Part shown: in pieces, positions 1 to 8,965 of the stretch | Layout: each line of letters begins with the position of its first letter | Position numbering within the stretch: the first letter of the stretch is position 1 | NCBI GenBank assembly: GCA_021741145.1 | Contig: JAIOYK010000008.1 | Span: forward strand, 1 to 64,000 | Origin: Rhodospirillum sp. | GTDB lineage: Bacteria > Pseudomonadota > Alphaproteobacteria > Rhodospirillales > Rhodospirillaceae | DNA length: 64,000 nt | Direction: 5' to 3' | Made by a program: the position numbers and the translations under genes | Notes under the pieces: model-generated | What the model was told of the DNA's origin: nothing | Database searches by the model: none | What the model saw: only the letters and a program-made list of their open reading frames with translations

Positions 1-6
1 AATACT

Positions 7-954
7 CTAGTCCGGCCCGTTGGCCATGAGCCGTTTCGCTTCGGCCGCGTCCTTGGCGATCTGGGCCTTCAAGGAGTCCAAGCCATCAAAAACCCGCTCG
101 GGTCGGAGGAAATGGTGGAACCGCACCCGCAAGTGCTTGCCATAAAGGTCCTCGTTCGTGTCGAACAGGTGGACCTCAAGTAGGTGGTCTTGTTTATCGA
201 AGGTGGGGCGCTTGCCGAAATTGGCCACCCCGGGGCGGAACCGGGTCACGATCCCCTCGTCCACCCCCGCCGTCACGGCGTAAACCCCGGTCAGGGGGTG
301 CTGGTAGGGACCCAGGCGGATATTGGCCGTGGGGAAACCGATGGTCCGGCCCCGCTTGTCGCCATGTTCCACCCGGCCCTCGATTTCCCAGGGGTGCCCC
401 AGGATGGCCCGGGCCTCGGCCAGCTCTCCCCGAGCCAGACAGTCCCGCACCCGGGTCGAGGAATAGACCTGTCCCGCCTCGCTTTTGACCGGAGCGACCG
501 CGGTGACGCCGAAGCCAAGGTCCCGGGCCATGGATTGCAGCAGGGCCACATTGCCCGCCCGCTTGTACCCAAAGGCATAATCCTGGCCGACGACCACATG
601 GGACACCCCCAACCCGGCCACCAGGACCTCCTCCACGAACCACGCCGCGGCCCCTTTGGACAGGGCCTTGTCAAAGGCCTGCACATAAAGGAAATCCACC
701 CCCAGTTCGGCGATCAAATGGGTCTTCAAACGCAGCGGAGTCAGGGTGAAGGGCGGCAGGTCGGGCTGGAAGAAGCGCCTTGGGTGGGGCTCGAAGGTCA
801 TGACCCCCAAGGGAATATCGTGCATATCGGCGATGGCGCCCGCGGCGCGGATCACCTCCTGGTGGCCCAGGTGCACACCGTCGAAATTCCCCAGGGCGAT
901 GCTACCGCCACGCAGGGAGTCGGGAAGCTCGGTATAGTGACGCAGGAGACGCAT
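7..954 (-). CDS. ribF: Bifunctional riboflavin kinase / FAD synthetase
   Basis: This cytoplasmic enzyme phosphorylates riboflavin to FMN and adenylylates FMN to FAD. The N-terminal nucleotidyltransferase half carries GNFDGVHLGHQ (about residues 22-32), the adenylylation nucleotide-binding motif. The C-terminal riboflavin kinase half carries GDKRGRTIGFPTAN, ending near residue 211. The 315-residue length is normal for bacterial RibF. I chose the internal ATG giving MRLLRHYTELP rather than one eight codons upstream because RibF proteins usually begin close to this motif; the upstream start is not excluded. The stop lies six bases from the window edge, so any downstream operon partner (ileS and lspA are common) is out of view. 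The identification is secure; only the start is uncertain. Confidence 0.95.
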   Translation of the reverse strand: MRLLRHYTELPDSLRGGSIALGNFDGVHLGHQEVIRAAGAIADMHDIPLGVMTFEPHPRRFFQPDLPPFTLTPLRLKTHLIAELGVDFLYVQAFDKALSKGAAAWFVEEVLVAGLGVSHVVVGQDYAFGYKRAGNVALLQSMARDLGFGVTAVAPVKSEAGQVYSSTRVRDCLARGELAEARAILGHPWEIEGRVEHGDKRGRTIGFPTANIRLGPYQHPLTGVYAVTAGVDEGIVTRFRPGVANFGKRPTFDKQDHLLEVHLFDTNEDLYGKHLRVRFHHFLRPERVFDGLDSLKAQIAKDAAEAKRLMANGPD

Positions 955-1024
955 GGGCGTTCGGAGGATCCGTCCCACTTGGGGAGCATAAAAGGGAACA
1001 ACCCCCTAGAGGTAAGGCATTCGC

Positions 1025-1090
1025 AGGGGCGGCGCAACGGCCGCCACCCCTGTGGTCTGATAAAGGGGCGGCGCGACGGCCACCGCCCCT
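1025..1090. terminator. Two tandem GC-rich hairpins between the MaoC gene and ribF
   Basis: Two imperfect 27-bp copies (1025-1051 and 1064-1090, period 39 bp) lie in the gap. Each can fold. The second has a clean 8-bp stem, AGGGGCGG pairing with CCGCCCCT; the first is weaker. On the minus strand the second hairpin is followed by a short T-rich stretch. The pair is placed to end transcription of the MaoC-like gene before ribF. It could equally be a small dispersed palindromic repeat that happened to duplicate. Confidence 0.5.
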
Positions 1091-1113
1091 GTGGTCGGCA
1101 ACAAATCCCTGAC

Positions 1114-1548
1114 TTACTCGGGCCGGGAGCTCACCATCACCGTGGCTTCGCCATCGACCACGGGTTTCCCGCCCACCGTGCAGAGAGTGCGCAGGGTGAC
1201 GAATTTCTTCGCCGGAACCAAAGCGGTGACCTCGACCTTGGCGGTCACGGTGTCGCCAATGCGCACCGGCGCCTTGAACTTCAGGGTCTGCCCCACGTAG
1301 ATGGCGCCAGGACCCGGCAGCTTGGTGCCCAGAACGGCGGAGATGAACCCCGCGGCCAGCATGCCATGGGCGATGCGTCCCTTGAACATGGTCTGGCTGG
1401 CGTATTCCTCGTTCAAGTGGGCCGGGTTGGTATCCATGGACACACCCGCGAAGGTGTAAATGTCGGACTCGGTCACGGTCTTTGCCAGGCTGGCGCTCAT
1501 GCCTTCCTTCAGGTCCTCGAAATAGTACAGAATCAAATCGTCGCTCAT
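1114..1548 (-). CDS. MaoC-like hot-dog fold dehydratase
   Basis: A 144-residue single hot-dog-fold protein of the MaoC/(R)-specific enoyl-CoA hydratase family. The segment DIYTFAGVSMDTNPAHLNEE matches the hydratase catalytic region in which Asp and His activate water (D-x(4)-NPxH). GRIAHGMLAAGFISAVLG is the following conserved helix. By family it would hydrate trans-2-enoyl-CoA, feeding beta-oxidation or PHA synthesis; the real substrate is not shown by sequence. The start giving MSDDLILYYF is preceded by AAGGGAG at good spacing, so I preferred it over the ATG 13 codons upstream. It stands alone on the minus strand and two hairpins follow it. Confidence 0.85.
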   Translation of the reverse strand: MSDDLILYYFEDLKEGMSASLAKTVTESDIYTFAGVSMDTNPAHLNEEYASQTMFKGRIAHGMLAAGFISAVLGTKLPGPGAIYVGQTLKFKAPVRIGDTVTAKVEVTALVPAKKFVTLRTLCTVGGKPVVDGEATVMVSSRPE

Positions 1549-1705
1549 GGCGAACTCCCTTCGCGGTGTGAACATGAAGGTCGTCATAGCACCGACCCCC
1601 GAAACTCCCGCCCACTATAGGTCTCCCGCGGACGCGAAAAAAGGGACGGGACCATGACGGACGCCCGTCCCGATCCCGCACGCAATTATAGTTCCCTGTT
1701 TCCGA

Positions 1706-3130
1706 TCAGACCTTTGGCGTAACAGGGAAATGCCTGGAAAAGCCAATTTCCGTCTCGAGGGCCGCGGCATGGGAGAGCAACGCCGCCTCGCCACCGGGAC
1801 GCCCCACAAGCTGCAGGCCAACGGGGAGCCCCTCTGGCGTCAAGCCGGCGGGGATCGACAGGGCCGGGCAGCCGGTCACGGTGATGGCGAAGGTGATGGC
1901 CAGCCAATCCACATAGGTCGCCAGGGGGTGGCCTTCCACCTCCTCCACATACCTCTGTTCCAGGGGAAAGGGTGGGACGCAGGTGGCCGGCGTGGCCAGG
2001 ACATCGACCGTCTCGAACAGGCGGGCCATGCGCTGGACGATACGCGCCCGGGTCCGGTTGGCGCGGGCAACCTCGTCGACCGACAGGGCCAGACCCTTCT
2101 CGATGTTCCAGACCACTTCGGGCTTCAGGGCATCGCGGTGCTTATCCAACAAGCGGCCCATGATGGTGGCGAATTGCACCGCCCGCAAGGTCTGGAAGCA
2201 GGCCATGGCGTCGGAGAGGTCCAATCCGGCCTCCACCAGGTCGGCGCCCAGACCCTCGAAACGACGGGTCGCGGCTTCGGCGACCTCCCGCTGGACGGCG
2301 GCCATGGGCGTGACCTTCAGGTCGGCCGACCAGGCCACCCGGGTCGGCGCGCTCGGCCGTCGGGCGGCGCTCAAAAAGGACACCGCGGGCGCCTCCCGCG
2401 AGAGGGGATCCAGGGGATCGATCCCGGCCATGGCGTCGAGCATCAGGGCGCAATCGGCGACGCTCCGGCCCATGGGGCCTTCCACGGAGAGGGGAGAGAA
2501 GGGATCGGCCACGGGTCCCTGGGCGACCCGCCCCGGGGATGGCCGCAAGCCAACCACGCCATTGAAGGCCGCGGGGATGCGCAGGGATCCCCCCAGGTCC
2601 GAGCCCGTGGCCAACCAGACCATGCCGGTGGCCAGGGCCACCGCCGACCCACCCGAGGAGCCACCGCAGGACTTGGTCACGTCCCAGGGGTTCTTGGTGA
2701 CACCGAAGACCTCGTTGAAAGTGTGGGCGCCCGCGGCGAATTCCGGCGTGTTGGACTTGGCCGAAACCAGCGCCCCCCGGCGTTCCAGGGTTTTGACCAC
2801 CACGTCCGACTGGGTGGGCACATGGTCGGCGTAAATCCGCGACCCGAAGGTGGTGCGCACCCCGGCGACGGGGTTCATATCCTTGACGGCGATGGGCAAC
2901 CCGGCGAGCCAGCCGGGGGAAGACGGCTCCAGATCCCCGGTCCGCGCCAGGAGCGCCCGCGCCCGCGCCCGCGCCCGGTCGAGGCAAAGGGTGGGCAGGG
3001 CATTGACGGCGCCATCGACCGCGGCGATCCGCGCTTCCTGGGCGTCGAGCAGGTCGAGCGGAGTGATGTCCCCCGCCTTGAGGGCCGAGACCGCCTCGAC
3101 GGCGGACAGGCGGATCAGATCCTCGGACAT
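1706..3130 (-). CDS. Amidase-signature family hydrolase
   Basis: A 474-residue amidase-signature enzyme, the usual length for the family. The Ser-cisSer-Lys triad can be placed: Lys near residue 83 in AVKDMNPVAG, cis-Ser in SCGGSSGGSA (about 154-163), and the nucleophile in GSDLGGSLRIPA. It hydrolyses an amide bond in the cytoplasm; no signal peptide is visible. GatA is unlikely because gatB and gatC are not adjacent and the C-terminal half is amidase-like. The ATG giving MSEDLIRLSA follows AGGAGC at suitable spacing; an upstream extension of 23 codons looks like non-coding sequence. It is monocistronic here, so its natural substrate is unknown. Confidence 0.88.
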   Translation of the reverse strand: MSEDLIRLSAVEAVSALKAGDITPLDLLDAQEARIAAVDGAVNALPTLCLDRARARARALLARTGDLEPSSPGWLAGLPIAVKDMNPVAGVRTTFGSRIYADHVPTQSDVVVKTLERRGALVSAKSNTPEFAAGAHTFNEVFGVTKNPWDVTKSCGGSSGGSAVALATGMVWLATGSDLGGSLRIPAAFNGVVGLRPSPGRVAQGPVADPFSPLSVEGPMGRSVADCALMLDAMAGIDPLDPLSREAPAVSFLSAARRPSAPTRVAWSADLKVTPMAAVQREVAEAATRRFEGLGADLVEAGLDLSDAMACFQTLRAVQFATIMGRLLDKHRDALKPEVVWNIEKGLALSVDEVARANRTRARIVQRMARLFETVDVLATPATCVPPFPLEQRYVEEVEGHPLATYVDWLAITFAITVTGCPALSIPAGLTPEGLPVGLQLVGRPGGEAALLSHAAALETEIGFSRHFPVTPKV

Positions 3131-3469
3131 GGGAGAATGCTCCTGAAGGCTGGGGGAAGGGTCCCTTGTACCAAGGGGAAAGATGACCGTCGCCCCCAAT
3201 CATGGTAGGTATGGGGTCTTCTCTGTTTGGCCTTCCTGTCGCTCTGGAGTCCGTGGATCCGAGGTTTGGGCTTTTCAAAACCGCCCTTCCCGCATTCAAA
3301 CCCGTCATTCCCGCGAAGGCGGGAATCCAGGCGCGCCCCGCTTTCAGCGCGTGTTCCGCATTCTGGACCCCCACTTCCACGGGGGTGACGACAAGAATAT
3401 CGGCCATGCCCGATCCGGGTTCTTTTTGCCGCCGAGAAGGTCTTTGTCTCGTACTTACGGATCTCTCCC
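3131..3469. other. Intergenic region with a paired palindromic repeat
   Basis: This 339-bp gap separates two divergent genes, so it must hold promoters for both. Apart from the repeat element at 3304-3391 I see no gene and no clear promoter boxes. Confidence 0.5.
3304..3391. repeat. REP/BIME-like paired palindromic element
   Basis: The left arm (3304-3330) begins GTCATTCCCGCGAAGGCGGG and ends with AATCCAG. The right arm (3363-3391) is a diverged inverted copy: read on the other strand it gives GTCACCCCCGTGGAAGTGGG and then GGTCCAG. Each arm is itself a small hairpin, and the arms face each other across about 32 bp. The left-arm sequence resembles a widespread bacterial dispersed repeat beginning GTCATTCCCGCGAA. 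Such elements are usually mobilised by RAYT transposases; none is encoded in this window. Confidence 0.7.
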
Positions 3470-3850
3470 ATGTCCCTCCTCCACCTGTCCGCCGTCGTCG
3501 CCCTGACATTGCCTCTGACCCTGGCCCTAGCCGCCTGCGGATCCTCCGATCCCAATTGGCGGAACACCGGGGGCGCCGACGATGGCCGGTTGCGCGCGGA
3601 CTATTCCTATTGCAAGCGCTACGCGGATGACGAGGCCATGCGCAAATCCGGCGCCATCCATGGGGAGGACGTTAGCGGCATCAACTCCTCCACCAGCCCC
3701 TCCGCCCAGATGGCCGCCTATGACGCCAAGCGCATCTATAAGCGGGCGCTCGACTCCTGCATGACCGGTCGGGGCTACGCCAAGGGAAAATCCGCCACCA
3801 GCGGGGTCGACAATGCGGTGGAGGGGGTCCGGGAAAAGCTGCGGTGGTAG
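3470..3850 (+). CDS. Small lipoprotein of unknown function
   Basis: A 126-residue protein with a hydrophobic signal ending in the lipobox LAAC, with Cys23 as the predicted lipidated residue. This places it on the outer or inner membrane facing the periplasm. The mature part is polar, holds two further Cys (in SYCKRY and DSCMTGRGY) that could form a disulphide, and has no enzyme motif I recognise. The DSCM.GRGY ending resembles small alphaproteobacterial envelope lipoproteins in which a disulphide closes a short domain. No strong Shine-Dalgarno precedes the ATG, but the signal peptide fixes the start. Confidence 0.75.
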   Translation: MSLLHLSAVVALTLPLTLALAACGSSDPNWRNTGGADDGRLRADYSYCKRYADDEAMRKSGAIHGEDVSGINSSTSPSAQMAAYDAKRIYKRALDSCMTGRGYAKGKSATSGVDNAVEGVREKLRW

Positions 3851-3896
3851 GCCACCGCTCCCCATTTTAGGGGATGGGGGCCTCAGGGGACGGGCC

Positions 3897-4358
3897 TTAG
3901 GGAACGGGCACCGTCGTCTCGTCCTTGACGTTTTCCATCACCACATAGGTGTGCGTCTGCTGTACGCCGGGAAGCTGGGAGATCTTCTCCCCCAGCACAT
4001 GGCGGTACTGCGTGATATCCGCCGTGCGCACCTTCAGCAGGTAGTCGAAGCCCCCCGCGATCATATGGCAGGACTGGACCTCCGGCAGGTGGCGCACCGC
4101 CTTGTTGAAGCGGTCCAGGTCCTCCTCGGTCGTACTTTTCATGGAGACCTGCACGAAGGCCACGTGGTCCGCCCCCAAAACCTTCGGATTGAGCCGGGCC
4201 TGATACCCCGCGATCACCCCTTCCCGCTCCAGGCGGCGGACCCGCTCGGCGCAGGGGGTCTTCGTCAGGTGAACCCGGCGGGCCAGTTCGACGATGGACA
4301 GGCGCCCATCGGCCTGCAATTCCGCCAGGATCCGGCGATCAATCCGGTCCATCTCCAT
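3897..4358 (-). CDS. putR: Lrp/AsnC-family regulator, probable activator of putA
   Basis: A 153-residue Lrp/AsnC protein. The N-terminal winged helix-turn-helix is DRRILAELQADGRLSIVELA followed by RRVHLTKTPCAERVRRLE. The C-terminal half is the RAM ligand-binding domain (FDYLLKVRTADITQYRHVL). It is divergent from putA with about 150 bp between them. That arrangement and the TPCAERVRRLE helix match PutR, the proline-responsive activator of putA in alphaproteobacteria such as Rhodobacter and Agrobacterium. I chose the ATG at 4358 because AAAGGA lies at good spacing. The role as PutR is inferred from family and position. Confidence 0.9.
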   Translation of the reverse strand: MEMDRIDRRILAELQADGRLSIVELARRVHLTKTPCAERVRRLEREGVIAGYQARLNPKVLGADHVAFVQVSMKSTTEEDLDRFNKAVRHLPEVQSCHMIAGGFDYLLKVRTADITQYRHVLGEKISQLPGVQQTHTYVVMENVKDETTVPVP

Positions 4359-4394
4359 GCCATCAGTCCTTTTTCCACAATCTAGCCATTCCGA

Positions 4395-4439
4395 TAGGAA
4401 TTCTACCTGTTTGGACCTAAAAATCAGAGCCAATTCCTA
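4395..4439. promoter_or_regulatory. Candidate PutR operator between putR and putA
   Basis: Within the divergent intergenic region, TAGGAATT (4395-4402) is repeated in inverted form as AATTCCTA (4432-4439), 37 bp centre to centre. The left arm also sits inside the near-palindrome TAGGAATTCTA. Phased A/T-rich palindromes are typical of Lrp-family binding sites. This assignment rests on symmetry and position only. Confidence 0.4.
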
Positions 4440-4506
4440 AGAAATCCAGACGACACTATGGGTTGATCGTCCATAGCCGACGAAAACACTCAAGGATCAC
4501 CGCCCC

Positions 4507-7500
4507 ATGATCGTCCAGCCCCCCGCGCCGTCCCTCGTGCATGCCCGCGCCACTATCCGCGCCATCCCCTTCGTCGACGAGGCCCAGGTCGCCCGCGATC
4601 GGATCGAGGCCGCGGACGTCGGCGCGAAAGCCCGCGCGGCCATGTCCGCGCGCGCCGTCTCGCTGGTCGAGCGCATGCGGGCCGCGGGGGCGGTGAACAT
4701 GATGGAATCCATGCTCGCCGAATACGGCTTGTCGACGGAGGAGGGCGTCTCCCTGATGTGCCTGGCGGAGGCCTATCTGCGGGTCCCCGACGCGCTGACC
4801 ATCGACGCCCTGATCAAGGACAAGATCGGCGGGCGCGACTGGGCGGAGCACGCCGGGGAAAGCGGATCCATGCTGGTCAACGCCTCGACCTGGGGACTGA
4901 TGCTGACGGGCGAACTCTACGACGAGAGCTGGGCGGAGGAGTCCCTGCTCGGGTCCGTGCGCCGCATGGTGCGCCGGGTGGGCGAGCCCGTTGTCCGTGC
5001 CTCCGTCGCCCAATGCATGAAGATCATGGGCGCCCAATTCGTCCTGGGCCGCACCATCGAGGAAGCCCTGAAGCGGGGCGAGGACATGATGGCGAAGGGA
5101 TACAGCTATTCCTTCGACATGCTGGGCGAGGGCGCCAAGACCACCGAGGACGGCACCCGCCATTTCCGCTCCTACGCCCAGGCCATCGCCGCCATCGGCG
5201 CCCGGGCCAAGCACGCTGATCCCCATGCCAACCCGGGCATTTCCGTGAAGCTCTCGGCCCTGCATCCCCGCTACGAGACCGTGAACCGGGAGCGGGTCAT
5301 GGCCGAGTTGGTCCCCCGCCTGTCGGCGCTGGCGGAAATGGCCGCGGCTCAGAATATCGGCCTAACCGTGGACGCCGAGGAGGCGGACCGCCTGGACCTG
5401 TCCCTGTCGGTCATGGAGACGGCCCTCCGAAACCCGAACCTGGCCAATTGGGACGGCTTTGGCATCGTTGTCCAGGCCTACGCCAAGACCGCCTTGCCGG
5501 TCATCGACTGGATCATCGCGCTGGCTTCGGACCTGGACCGCAAGATCGCCGTCCGGCTGGTCAAGGGCGCCTATTGGGACGCGGAGATCAAGAACGCCCA
5601 GGTTCTAGGGCAGCCCACCTATCCGGTGTTCACGCGGAAGGTGACCACCGATGTTTCCTACATGGCCTGCGCCCGCCGCATGCTGGAGGCGGGAGACCGC
5701 CTCTATCCCATGTTCGCCAGCCATAACGCCCAGACCACCGCGGCGATCCTGGAGATGGCCACCCCCGAATCCCGCTTCGAGTTCCAGCGCCTGCATGGCA
5801 TGGGCGACAGCCTGCATGAATTGCTGCGCAAGGACGCGGGCAAGCCCTGCCGGATCTACGCGCCGGTGGGTGTCCACAAGGACCTGCTGGCCTATCTGGT
5901 GCGCCGCCTGCTGGAAAACGGCGCCAACAGCAGCTTCGTCAACCGGGTGATGGACGAGGCCGTGCCCCCCGCCGATCTGGCCCAAGATCCCGTGGAGGCC
6001 GCCCGCGCCCTCCCCTCCTTGCCCCATCCGGGCATTCCTCTGCCCCCGGCCCTCTTCGGAGCCGAACGCGCCAATTCCAAGGGCTGGAACCTCAACACGC
6101 CCGCCATGGCCGACGACTTGGACGCCGCCATGGCGCCCTTCAAGGACGCCACCTGGACCGCGGCGCCCCTGGTGGGCGCCACACCGTCCCCCAAGGGTAT
6201 GGAACCGGTCACCAACCCCGCCAACCGGGCCGAGGTGGTCGGCCATGTGGCCTGGGCCAGCGCCGAGGACGCCGACAAGGCCCTGTCTCTCGCCGTGGAG
6301 GCCTTCCCCGCCTGGCGCGACACTCCCGTTACCAATCGGGCCGCGACCTTGGACCGCATCGCCGACCTGTATGAAGCCAACACGGCGGAGCTCTGCGCCA
6401 TTCTGACCCGGGAGGCGGGTAAGACCCGCCTGGACGGGGTTCTGGAGGTGCGGGAGGCCGTGGACTTCCTGCGCTACTACGCCGCGCAAATCCGGAAAAC
6501 GGTGGCCGACTCCGACCGCCAGGGCCGCGGTCCCTTCGTCTGCATCAGCCCCTGGAACTTCCCGCTGGCCATTTTCACCGGACAGATCGCCGCGGCCTTG
6601 GCCGCCGGAAACACGGTGGTGGCCAAGCCCGCCGAACAGACCCCGCTGATCGCCCATGCCGCGGTCCTCTTGATGCGCGAGGCCGGATTGCCCGACGCGG
6701 TCCTCGCCCTGCTGCCCGGCGACGGCGCCACGGTTGGCGCCGCCCTGACCGGCGATCCCCGAAGCGCGGGAGTCTGCTTCACCGGGTCGACGGAAACGGC
6801 CATCCTCATCGACCGGGCCCAGGCCAAGGCCGGGAACGGCGCCGCGCCCCTGGTCGCCGAGACTGGCGGCCTGAATGCCATGATCGTCGATTCCACCGCC
6901 CTGCCCGAACACGCCGTGCGCGACATCGTCAACGGGGCTTTCCAAAGCGCCGGCCAGCGCTGTTCCGCTCTGCGCGCCCTGTTCATCCAGGACGACATCG
7001 CCGCGCCCCTGCTGCATATGTTGGAAGGTGCGATGAAGGAGCTGAAGGTGGGTAACCCCTGGGACCCGGCCGTCGACGTCGGCCCCGTCATCGACACCGA
7101 GGCCCGGATCACCATCTGCGACCACTGCGCGACCCTGACCAAGGCGGGCAAGCTCCGCTTCGCCCATCCCATGAAGGGCGTGCCCGTCTCCGGCGACTTC
7201 GTGGCACCCACCGCCTTCGACCTCTCCGACTTCGCCGAACTGAAGCGGGAGATCTTCGGCCCCATCCTGCACATCATCCGTTTCAAGAACCGGGACCTGG
7301 ACAAGGTGGTCGATACCATCAACGCCGCCGGATACGGCCTGACGCTGGGCGTGCACAGCCGGGTCGATGCCCATGTGGAACGCATCTGCCGCCGGGCCAA
7401 GGTCGGCAATATCTACGTGAACCGGAATCAGATTGGGGCCGTCGTGGGCGTGCAGCCTTTCGGCGGCGAGGGCCTGTCGGGTACCGGCCCCAAGGCGGGC

Positions 7501-8238
7501 GGACCGGCCTATCTCTCGCGCTTCACCACCACCAGGGATCCCCTGGTCACTCCCCCGGTGGAGGTCGCGCCCGTTCATATGACGGTCAAGGCCGAGGCCC
7601 CCGTCCCCGCGGCGGAGGGAGCCCACGCCCTGGCGGAGGGCTGGTCGGCCCATCCGGATCGTCTCGCCGTGCTGCGCGCCGCCCTGCCTGTGCTGCCCAT
7701 CGGACTCCAGGACACCGCCCGCTGGGCCATCGACCGGGCCGAGGACGCCGGTCTCGCGGCGCCCACGGAGGACCTGCCCGGCCCCACCGGCGAAAGCAAC
7801 CGCCTGTCCCGCCATGGCCGCGGTCTCGCCCTTTGCCTCGGCAGCGGAGCCAATGGTCTGCCCGCCTCCCTGACCCAGGCGGTCGCCGCGCTCGCCGCGG
7901 GAAATCCGGTGCTGATGATGGGCAAGGGTGCCGTCCACGCCGCTCCCCTGGACGCCGCCCTCGCCTCGGCGGGCGCGCCGAAGGGACTGGTCCGGGCCAT
8001 CGACGCACCGGATCGGGAGGCCGTGGCCGCGACCCTGCCCCACCTCGGCCTCGTGGTGGTCGAGGATTACAAATCCTCCGTGGCCCTCCGCCGGGCGCTC
8101 GCCGCCCGCGACGGCGCCCGAATCCCCCTGATTGCCCTGTCCGATGGCTGGGAGCGGTTCCAGGTTGAGCGGGTCGTCTCCATCGACACCACGGCGTCCG
8201 GCGGTAACGCCTCCCTCCTTACCCTCGCGGAGGGGTAA
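4507..8238 (+). CDS. putA: Bifunctional proline dehydrogenase / P5C dehydrogenase
   Basis: A 1243-residue PutA that oxidises proline to glutamate: FAD-dependent proline dehydrogenase first, then NAD-dependent L-glutamate-gamma-semialdehyde dehydrogenase with channelled intermediate. The PRODH barrel shows RLVKGAYWDAEIK and FEFQRLHGMGDSLHELL. The ALDH domain shows ISPWNFPLAIFTGQIAAAL, the general-base Glu785 (AETGGLNA) and nucleophile Cys819 (GQRCSA). About 200 further residues form the C-terminal ALDH-like domain of long PutAs. The N-terminus lacks the ribbon-helix-helix domain that lets enterobacterial PutA repress itself, which fits control by the adjacent PutR. It is peripheral to the inner membrane by family, passing electrons to quinone. 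A terminator overlaps its stop. Confidence 0.97.
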   Translation: MIVQPPAPSLVHARATIRAIPFVDEAQVARDRIEAADVGAKARAAMSARAVSLVERMRAAGAVNMMESMLAEYGLSTEEGVSLMCLAEAYLRVPDALTIDALIKDKIGGRDWAEHAGESGSMLVNASTWGLMLTGELYDESWAEESLLGSVRRMVRRVGEPVVRASVAQCMKIMGAQFVLGRTIEEALKRGEDMMAKGYSYSFDMLGEGAKTTEDGTRHFRSYAQAIAAIGARAKHADPHANPGISVKLSALHPRYETVNRERVMAELVPRLSALAEMAAAQNIGLTVDAEEADRLDLSLSVMETALRNPNLANWDGFGIVVQAYAKTALPVIDWIIALASDLDRKIAVRLVKGAYWDAEIKNAQVLGQPTYPVFTRKVTTDVSYMACARRMLEAGDRLYPMFASHNAQTTAAILEMATPESRFEFQRLHGMGDSLHELLRKDAGKPCRIYAPVGVHKDLLAYLVRRLLENGANSSFVNRVMDEAVPPADLAQDPVEAARALPSLPHPGIPLPPALFGAERANSKGWNLNTPAMADDLDAAMAPFKDATWTAAPLVGATPSPKGMEPVTNPANRAEVVGHVAWASAEDADKALSLAVEAFPAWRDTPVTNRAATLDRIADLYEANTAELCAILTREAGKTRLDGVLEVREAVDFLRYYAAQIRKTVADSDRQGRGPFVCISPWNFPLAIFTGQIAAALAAGNTVVAKPAEQTPLIAHAAVLLMREAGLPDAVLALLPGDGATVGAALTGDPRSAGVCFTGSTETAILIDRAQAKAGNGAAPLVAETGGLNAMIVDSTALPEHAVRDIVNGAFQSAGQRCSALRALFIQDDIAAPLLHMLEGAMKELKVGNPWDPAVDVGPVIDTEARITICDHCATLTKAGKLRFAHPMKGVPVSGDFVAPTAFDLSDFAELKREIFGPILHIIRFKNRDLDKVVDTINAAGYGLTLGVHSRVDAHVERICRRAKVGNIYVNRNQIGAVVGVQPFGGEGLSGTGPKAGGPAYLSRFTTTRDPLVTPPVEVAPVHMTVKAEAPVPAAEGAHALAEGWSAHPDRLAVLRAALPVLPIGLQDTARWAIDRAEDAGLAAPTEDLPGPTGESNRLSRHGRGLALCLGSGANGLPASLTQAVAALAAGNPVLMMGKGAVHAAPLDAALASAGAPKGLVRAIDAPDREAVAATLPHLGLVVVEDYKSSVALRRALAARDGARIPLIALSDGWERFQVERVVSIDTTASGGNASLLTLAEG

Positions 8239-8250
8239 GGAGGGGTTTTC
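8215..8250 (+). terminator. Rho-independent terminator of putA
   Basis: A perfect 10-bp stem, CTCCTTACCC (8215-8224) with GGGTAAGGAG (8233-8242), has an 8-nt loop and is followed by GGGTTTTC. The 3' arm contains the putA stop codon, so the hairpin forms across the end of the coding sequence. Confidence 0.75.
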
Positions 8251-8380
8251 TCCCTCACCCCAGTCCGTGTCGCGAACGGCTCCGGTGGGGGGGTGACAGC
8301 CCCACCGGTTCGCGGTATCCCTGACACCCTCTCCAGTGGCCCCGTCGCGGCCACTGACCCTACCTGTCAGGGACTCGCTC

Positions 8381-8965
8381 ATGTCCGACTTCATCCGCGA
8401 CCTCGCCATACCCGACGTGAAGGTCCTCCGCCCCCTCAAGCACGGGGATCACCGGGGCTTTTTCTCGGAAGTTTACAACAAGGAAACCTTGGCGAAGGTT
8501 GGTATCACCTTGGATTTCGTCCAGGATAATCACTCCTTCTCCCAGGCGCCCTGGACCCTGCGAGGGCTTCACTTCCAGGTGGGGTCCTTCGCCCAGGCGA
8601 AAATGATCCGGGTCATCCATGGATCGGCCTATGACGTGGCCGTGGACCTGCGCGAGGGATCACCGACCAAGGGTCAATGGGTCTCGGTCGTCCTGTCCGC
8701 CCGGGATTGGAATCAGATCCTCATCCCGTCGGGCTTCGCCCATGGGATCCTGACCCTGGAGCCCGACACGGAAATTCTTTACAAAGTCACCACCCATTAT
8801 TCCCCGGCCCACGACCAGGGACTGGCCTGGGATGACCCGGACTTGGCCATTGATTGGCCCCTGCGGGGCAATACCCCCATCCTGTCGGACAAGGATACCA
8901 AGCATCCCCGGTATACCGACCTGTCCGCCACGTTCGGCCCTGATGGCGCGGGTCTTTCCGAATGA
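8381..8965 (+). CDS. rfbC: dTDP-4-dehydrorhamnose 3,5-epimerase
   Basis: A 194-residue RmlC cupin that epimerises C3 and C5 of dTDP-4-keto-6-deoxyglucose, the third step of dTDP-L-rhamnose synthesis. [20 protein letters not shown] and [13 protein letters not shown]-like segments (here [13 protein letters not shown]) match the family, including the catalytic His of GLHFQ and the Asp of [18 protein letters not shown] is the usual following strand. The ATG is preceded by AGGGAC. Its stop overlaps the rfbB start by four bases, so the four rfb genes are almost certainly co-translated. The product feeds O-antigen or capsule assembly; no glycosyltransferase is visible nearby. Confidence 0.95.
   Translation: MSDFIRDLAIPDVKVLRPLKHGDHRGFFSEVYNKETLAKVGITLDFVQDNHSFSQAPWTLRGLHFQVGSFAQAKMIRVIHGSAYDVAVDLREGSPTKGQWVSVVLSARDWNQILIPSGFAHGILTLEPDTEILYKVTTHYSPAHDQGLAWDDPDLAIDWPLRGNTPILSDKDTKHPRYTDLSATFGPDGAGLSE

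Noticed and set aside
4507-4650. An N-terminal DNA-binding domain in PutA
   Set aside because: The first 50 residues lack the ribbon-helix-helix pattern; a separate PutR is present.
5605-8439. A 944-residue protein on the minus strand
   Set aside because: It runs antisense to putA, has Gly/His/Gln-rich composition typical of the shadow of a G/C-rich gene, and shows no family features.
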